From NCBI GenBank assembly GCA_030524925.1, contig JAUNFS010000005.1:9654-45957 (forward strand): a stretch of DNA of 36,304 nucleotides. The letters run 5' to 3'. Below the pieces are notes generated by a model that did no database searches, was not told where the DNA came from, and saw only the letters and a list, made by a program, of their open reading frames with translations. The DNA is from a bacterium. Its GTDB lineage: Bacteria > Bacillota_I > Bacilli_A > RF39 > UBA660. The translations under genes and the position numbers were made by a program. Positions 32,341-36,304 of this stretch are shown here, in pieces. Each line of letters starts with the position of its first letter. Position 1 is the first letter of the stretch.

Positions 32341-32349
32341 TGGTAGAAT
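32341..32349 (+). promoter_or_regulatory. Extended -10 promoter
   Basis: TGGTAGAAT, identical to the nusB extended -10. It lies 31 bases before the start of the next gene. Confidence 0.5.
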
Positions 32350-32380
32350 ATTATTAGAGTAGAAGGAAAGGTTGTAAATT

Positions 32381-33400
32381 ATGAAATATTATAAGAATTT
32401 AATTGAAAGAAAAAAGTATTTGGTACTAGTTTTATGTATTTGTACAGCTTTGCTTGGCGTGTTTGTTTGTTATTTGAGCATGAAGGATGTATTTGATAGA
32501 GGGCTTGCACTTTCAAAGACGTGGTATTTAAACGATGGATACGGAATTATAAGTGTTATTGCTGCAAGTAATATTGGTATGATTTTATGTGGACTACTTA
32601 TTATTTATATGGGAATTTGTTATTTGCCAGTTACTTCTCCGTTTTCTCAGGATGAGATAGATTATGATATTAAAAGCGAAGGAGATAATATTTATATTAG
32701 ATTTCAAAGTAATGAATTTATAGTTAAGAGAGAAGATTTTGGACCAACTAAATTATTTTTTAGGGATAAAAATAAAAAGTTTATAACAGTAACTAGAGGA
32801 TATCAAATATATAATTATGTGGTTTATTATTTTAAAAATATATTAGAAAAGAATGTAAACAGTGATAGTGCAATATTAAAGTCTGAGGTAGTGGATAAGT
32901 TTAAGAATGTTAAAGTGATGTCTAAAGAAGAAAAGATTAGTTTTATTGAAAGTGAAGGTTTACATAATAATATTAAAATAGGTTATGTTTTTGCTTCCAT
33001 TATTCTTTGGCTGGGGTTTGTATTTTGGATTTATATTTTTATAACTATGTTAAAAAGTAGTAGTATTAATGTGATGGCAGTTATTTTGACTTTAGTTCTT
33101 ATTTGGACATCATTTGTTTTAGGAAGGAAATCTAATAGAAAAATAAGTCAAGAAAAGAAACTTGTTAGTGAGATCATGAATAGTGAAATGTATGTTGTAA
33201 ATGTTTCTATTTTTGATAAGAAGAATGAAAAAGTTTCTGATGGTGATTTTGGTAGCAAACATAATTTTTATATTAAGGTAACCGATGGTAAGTTTATTGT
33301 TAATCAGTGGTTTAAAGTACCGAAAGAGGCTTATAATAAAGATAAGGTTACAATTTATATTTTTGATAAGTATGCTAGTGATTATTTTTTAATTAAATAA
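32381..33400 (+). CDS. Membrane protein of unknown function
   Basis: 339 residues, no recognised family. Four membrane segments at about 13-33, 58-80, 200-225 and 230-247. A cytoplasmic or external domain sits between segments 2 and 3 (SEGDNIYIRFQSNEFIVKRED) and another after segment 4 ends with WFKVPKEAYNKDKVTIYIFDKY. The layout resembles small DUF-type proteins with PH-like or OB-like beta domains between membrane pairs, but this is a guess. AGAAGGAAAGG lies before the ATG. Terminated by a hairpin at 33409. Confidence 0.65.
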   Translation: MKYYKNLIERKKYLVLVLCICTALLGVFVCYLSMKDVFDRGLALSKTWYLNDGYGIISVIAASNIGMILCGLLIIYMGICYLPVTSPFSQDEIDYDIKSEGDNIYIRFQSNEFIVKREDFGPTKLFFRDKNKKFITVTRGYQIYNYVVYYFKNILEKNVNSDSAILKSEVVDKFKNVKVMSKEEKISFIESEGLHNNIKIGYVFASIILWLGFVFWIYIFITMLKSSSINVMAVILTLVLIWTSFVLGRKSNRKISQEKKLVSEIMNSEMYVVNVSIFDKKNEKVSDGDFGSKHNFYIKVTDGKFIVNQWFKVPKEAYNKDKVTIYIFDKYASDYFLIK

Positions 33401-33408
33401 GTTGTTTG

Positions 33409-33438
33409 AGAAAACTGATTTAAGGTTTTCTTTTTTTA
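33409..33438 (+). terminator. Terminator after the membrane-protein gene
   Basis: AGAAAAC (33409-33415) pairs with GTTTTCT (33425-33431), followed by T6. Confidence 0.75.
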
Positions 33439-33493
33439 TAGGTAATTTAAGATTTTTTAAAGAAAGTTTGATACAATTATATTGGTGATTAAA

Positions 33494-34567
33494 ATGACAT
33501 GGCTTATTACTTTAGTTTTGAGTATATTATTATTTTTACTTGGCATTTTTTATTTAGGAAATCAAATTTATAGGTTTGGTTTTAAGAAAAAGATATACTC
33601 TTATTTAGTACTTTTTGGTGTGTTTTTTGCATTAGTATTTATTTTTAATTTTATTACGGCAATGCTGATGATTATTCACTATATGGTAGTGTGGTTATTT
33701 AATGATTTATTGTTTTTGATTATTAAAAAAGTAAGAAAAAAAGATTTTAAATTTTATATAGCTGGTTATGTTACTATTTTTTTTACAACTATTTATATTA
33801 TTATTGGAATATATAATGTTTATCATGTTGATGTAACTAAGTATACTGTTACGAGTGATAAACTTAATAATAATTATAAGATTGCTTTGATTGCTGATAG
33901 CCATTTAGGAACGACATTTGATGCTGATGGGTTTGATAAATATTTGCAAGAGATTTTAAAGTCTAAGCCGGATATGTTATTAATAGCTGGAGATTTTGTT
34001 GATGATGGAACTAGTAAAGAAGATATGGTAGATGCTAGTAAAGCACTTGGAAAATTAGAGCTTCCATATGGAGTATATTTTGTTCATGGGAATCATGATA
34101 AGGGGTATTATGGAGAAAAAAGGGGCTTTAATATTACAAATTTAGAAGAAGAATTAGTTAAGAATGGTGTTAAGGTTTTAAAAGATGAAAGTATATTGAT
34201 AAACGATGAAATTTATATAATTGGTAGAAAAGATTATGAAAATAGAAATAGAACTAGCATCAATGATTTAGTTAAAGATTTAGATGATAATAAATTTAAA
34301 ATAGTAATGGATCATCAACCAGTTGATTATAATAATGAAACAAAAAGCGAGACTGATTTGGTATTATCTGGACATACACACGGAGGGCAATTATTTCCAA
34401 TAACGTATTTAAATACAACTTTAAGTGATAATGACTTGGTTTATGGTTATGAAAAAAGAAAAAATACGAACTTTATTGTTACATCGGGAATTTCTGATTG
34501 GGAAATAAAAATGAAAACAGGTTGTAAGTCTGAATACGTAATAATAAATGTATTAAAAGAAAAGTAG
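33494..34567 (+). CDS. Membrane-anchored calcineurin-like metallophosphoesterase
   Basis: 357 residues from ATG 33494 (GGTGA five bases upstream). The N-terminal ~110 residues hold three or four membrane segments. The C-terminal phosphoesterase domain has the full set: Asp135 and His137 (ALIADSHLG), Asp167 (IAGDFVDDG), Asn200-His201 (HGNHD), VMDHQPV and LSGHTHGGQLFP. This is the YkuE/YaeI type, some of which hydrolyse lipid-linked or wall substrates. The active site would be extracytoplasmic if the segment count is four; this is uncertain. It is followed closely by a GNAT gene, probably co-transcribed. Confidence 0.88.
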   Translation: MTWLITLVLSILLFLLGIFYLGNQIYRFGFKKKIYSYLVLFGVFFALVFIFNFITAMLMIIHYMVVWLFNDLLFLIIKKVRKKDFKFYIAGYVTIFFTTIYIIIGIYNVYHVDVTKYTVTSDKLNNNYKIALIADSHLGTTFDADGFDKYLQEILKSKPDMLLIAGDFVDDGTSKEDMVDASKALGKLELPYGVYFVHGNHDKGYYGEKRGFNITNLEEELVKNGVKVLKDESILINDEIYIIGRKDYENRNRTSINDLVKDLDDNKFKIVMDHQPVDYNNETKSETDLVLSGHTHGGQLFPITYLNTTLSDNDLVYGYEKRKNTNFIVTSGISDWEIKMKTGCKSEYVIINVLKEK

Positions 34568-34584
34568 AAGGAGTTTTTGCAATT

Positions 34585-35088
34585 ATGGATTATGTAATTA
34601 GGAAGATGGTAAGAGAAGATGCTAGAGCAGTATCGCATGTTATTACTGTGTCGTGGAATGAGACTTATAAAGGGATTATAAATGATGAGTATTTAGATAG
34701 TTTAAATAAGAATGAAGAAGAAACTGCGAAAGCGTTAGCTAATAATTTTGATGCCAATGGTAATAATTATTATGTGTTAGAAGTTAATAAAGAGTTAGCC
34801 GGTTTTATTAATATAAGTGCAGCTGCTGATTTTGATTTTGAAAATTGTGGTGAACTTTGTGCAATTTATATTATTAGTAAGTATAAGGGGCAAGGATATG
34901 GCAAAGCATTATTTGATGTGGCGATTAAAGAGTTAAGGAATATGGGCTTTAACAAAATGATTGTAGGTTGCTTAAATGGAAATCCTGCTAATGAGTTTTA
35001 TAAGCACATGGGTGGGAAATTTATTAAAACAAGAATTTTTGAAAAGTTACAGATGACTGAGAATGTTTATTACTTTGATAATATATAA
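34585..35088 (+). CDS. GNAT-family N-acetyltransferase
   Basis: 167 residues of the GNAT fold. Motif A is ELCAIYIISKYKGQGYGKALFD with the acetyl-CoA loop GQGYGK, followed by LNGNPANEFYKHMGGKFI. Substrate unknown. AGAAGGAG lies ahead of the ATG and 17 bases separate it from the phosphoesterase gene. Confidence 0.9.
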   Translation: MDYVIRKMVREDARAVSHVITVSWNETYKGIINDEYLDSLNKNEEETAKALANNFDANGNNYYVLEVNKELAGFINISAAADFDFENCGELCAIYIISKYKGQGYGKALFDVAIKELRNMGFNKMIVGCLNGNPANEFYKHMGGKFIKTRIFEKLQMTENVYYFDNI

Positions 35089-35116
35089 GTTAAACATGCA
35101 TTGCTGATGAAATCTA

Positions 35117-35125
35117 TGTTATAAT
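35117..35125 (+). promoter_or_regulatory. Extended -10 promoter of the HAD gene
   Basis: TGTTATAAT (35117-35125), no clear -35. GGAGGT (35150-35155) and ATG 35161 follow. Confidence 0.55.
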
Positions 35126-35160
35126 TTACTTAGTTTAGTTATGTAATTTGGAGGTATGAA

Positions 35161-35673
35161 ATGGAAAATATGATAAATTTGAAAAAAATAAAAGCGGTAA
35201 TTTTTGACTTTGATGATACACTTGCTATTCATAAAAATAGAGATTATAAAAAAGAGCGTAATGAAAGTGAAGAGGCTTTACTTAATTATTATTTAAATGC
35301 TTACCTAAATCCGACATCTTTTTATGAGACTATAGAGCCTTGCTATATATCACAGTCTTTACTTGAACTTGTAAATATTTTAAGAAAAAATAATGTTAAA
35401 ATGTACTGCGTTTCTGGAATGAAATTATCTTTTCATTTAAAAGCTAAAGAGTTTTTTGTTCATAAATATTATGGCAAGGATATTGAAGTAATTTCATCAG
35501 GGAAACAAGAACTAAAATTAGATGCTGCTAAGATAATTAGTAAATTAAACAATTGTAATTTAGATGAGATTTTGTTTATTGATGATATGGAGGACAATAT
35601 TTCTAATTTAAGTAAGATAGGAGTAAATGCAATTTTACCTGATGATGTAGCAACTTTAATAAAAAATAATTGA
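35161..35673 (+). CDS. HAD-superfamily hydrolase
   Basis: 170 residues. Motif I is VIFDFDDTLA (nucleophile Asp16, Asp18), motif II is in MYCVSGMKL and motif IV is ILFIDDMEDN. The missing large cap suggests a small C0/C1-type phosphatase. Strong GGAGGT RBS. The lipoprotein gene starts 13 bases after the stop and is co-transcribed. Confidence 0.85.
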   Translation: MENMINLKKIKAVIFDFDDTLAIHKNRDYKKERNESEEALLNYYLNAYLNPTSFYETIEPCYISQSLLELVNILRKNNVKMYCVSGMKLSFHLKAKEFFVHKYYGKDIEVISSGKQELKLDAAKIISKLNNCNLDEILFIDDMEDNISNLSKIGVNAILPDDVATLIKNN

Positions 35674-35686
35674 TGGAGGATAAATT

Positions 35687-36247
35687 ATGAGAAAAAAATT
35701 AGTGAATATTTTATTGTGTGGATTGATAATTTTAGGATTATGTGGATGCGGTAATAATGAGGTTAATGATATAGGAAAAGAAAATAATCAATCAAAAGAA
35801 GAGTATGGCAGCGTAGAAGAGGAAAAGGTTGATATATTAGTTGCAAAATTTAATACACAGGTGGAAGATAATAGCAAGTTAAATCCAGCATCTGAGGACT
35901 ATTTAACTTTAAGTAACGGGGAGTATTGGTATGGATTAATTGATGGAATTTATTTAGTTGTTGTACCAGAAAAATATACTGGTGATAAGACATCTGAGGT
36001 AGTAAATTATTCTCTTTTATATGTTAAGAAAGATAGTAAGTATATTAATGATGCTTCTTCTTATATTAAATATTTGATTAAAGCAAATAATAGTGAAATT
36101 ACTGATAGTGAGATTGAAACACTATTAGAAGATGTAAAAACTAAGACTAATTCTGGTGAAACAGCTAATAATGGAAAGGGTATTTCTATTGGCTATATGG
36201 AAAGTGATGATACTTATCAATATCAAGTTTTAAGATTATATAAGTAA
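35687..36247 (+). CDS. Lipoprotein of unknown function
   Basis: 186 residues. The signal ends in LCGC with the lipidated Cys21, then a Gly/Asn/Glu-rich linker. The mature part has a small alpha/beta pattern (DILVAKFNTQVEDNSK, YWYGLIDGIYLVVVPEKY) typical of uncharacterised Firmicute lipoproteins. GGAGGA precedes the ATG. Confidence 0.82.
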   Translation: MRKKLVNILLCGLIILGLCGCGNNEVNDIGKENNQSKEEYGSVEEEKVDILVAKFNTQVEDNSKLNPASEDYLTLSNGEYWYGLIDGIYLVVVPEKYTGDKTSEVVNYSLLYVKKDSKYINDASSYIKYLIKANNSEITDSEIETLLEDVKTKTNSGETANNGKGISIGYMESDDTYQYQVLRLYK

Positions 36248-36251
36248 TCTG

Positions 36252-36260
36252 TGTTATAAT
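36252..36260 (+). promoter_or_regulatory. Extended -10 promoter for a gene beyond the window
   Basis: TGTTATAAT. The last 40 bases hold no start codon I can support; they may be a leader of the next gene. Confidence 0.45.
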
Positions 36261-36304
36261 CCTGACTTTGACAGTTGTGAGAAAGAAAAAACTCCTAAAG
36301 GCCC

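Noticed and set aside
1-36304. CRISPR arrays, transposons, prophage genes, reverse transcriptase
   Set aside because: None found. The only repeats are the 31-bp pair, the 23-bp triplet and short inverted repeats; no recombinase or polymerase family seen.

Overview
The window is AT-rich, densely packed chromosome (roughly 27-30% G+C by eye) from a low-GC Gram-positive bacterium. SpoIVB, YlbJ, YlbL and an FtsW/SpoVE protein point to an endospore-forming lineage or a descendant of one. The nusB-xseA-xseB order, AGGAGG/GGTGA ribosome-binding sites and an N-anchored surface protein with a hypervariable C-terminus resemble uncultured gut Bacilli/Erysipelotrichia-like Firmicutes; that placement is inference. 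I see one tRNA and no rRNA, CRISPR array, transposase, integrase or reverse transcriptase.

Layout. 1-4.4 kb: ftsW, convergent ylbJ, then ylbL and an unrecognised gene. 4.5-6.2 kb: a membrane-anchored surface protein whose last ~60 codons carry a GC-rich, NNC-codon block like the variable region of a diversity-generating retroelement (DGR). 6.2-10.8 kb: mutS, then nusB-xseA-xseB. 10.9-18.2 kb: two paralogous winged-helix-like/TPR-like proteins flank spoIVB; between spoIVB and the second paralog is a cassette of a previously untracked 48-residue Cys-rich peptide (minus strand), an RlmA-type methyltransferase and a radical SAM/SPASM maturase. A perfect 31-bp direct repeat of the spoIVB 3' end flanks the cassette. 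18.2-23.8 kb: a six-gene dlt-like operon (adenylating ligase, carrier protein, MBOAT, SGNH-like protein, Sfp-type phosphopantetheinyl transferase, phosphatidylserine decarboxylase). 23.8-28.7 kb: small enzymes (PAP2, HD, Nudix, hemolysin III, 5'-nucleotidase-like, class I GATase-like, uracil-DNA-glycosylase-like, MazG-like) and tRNA-His. 28.7-36.3 kb: a membrane-tethered XRE regulator, an unrecognised protein, a sortase-type surface protein, membrane proteins, a metallophosphoesterase, GNAT, HAD and a lipoprotein.

Main points of interest: (i) the putative RiPP cassette with its precursor, maturase, possible ribosomal self-protection methyltransferase, divergent promoters sharing one palindromic -35 box, and flanking direct repeats; (ii) the DGR-type variable region, with template and reverse transcriptase outside the window; (iii) the dlt-like operon with its own carrier-activating enzyme and an altered specificity residue in the ligase.

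Promoters in this genome are compact: in many genes the -10 box ends only 16-20 nt before the start codon, so leaders are very short. Several starts were moved from the longest reading frame to the codon that fits the Shine-Dalgarno sequence.
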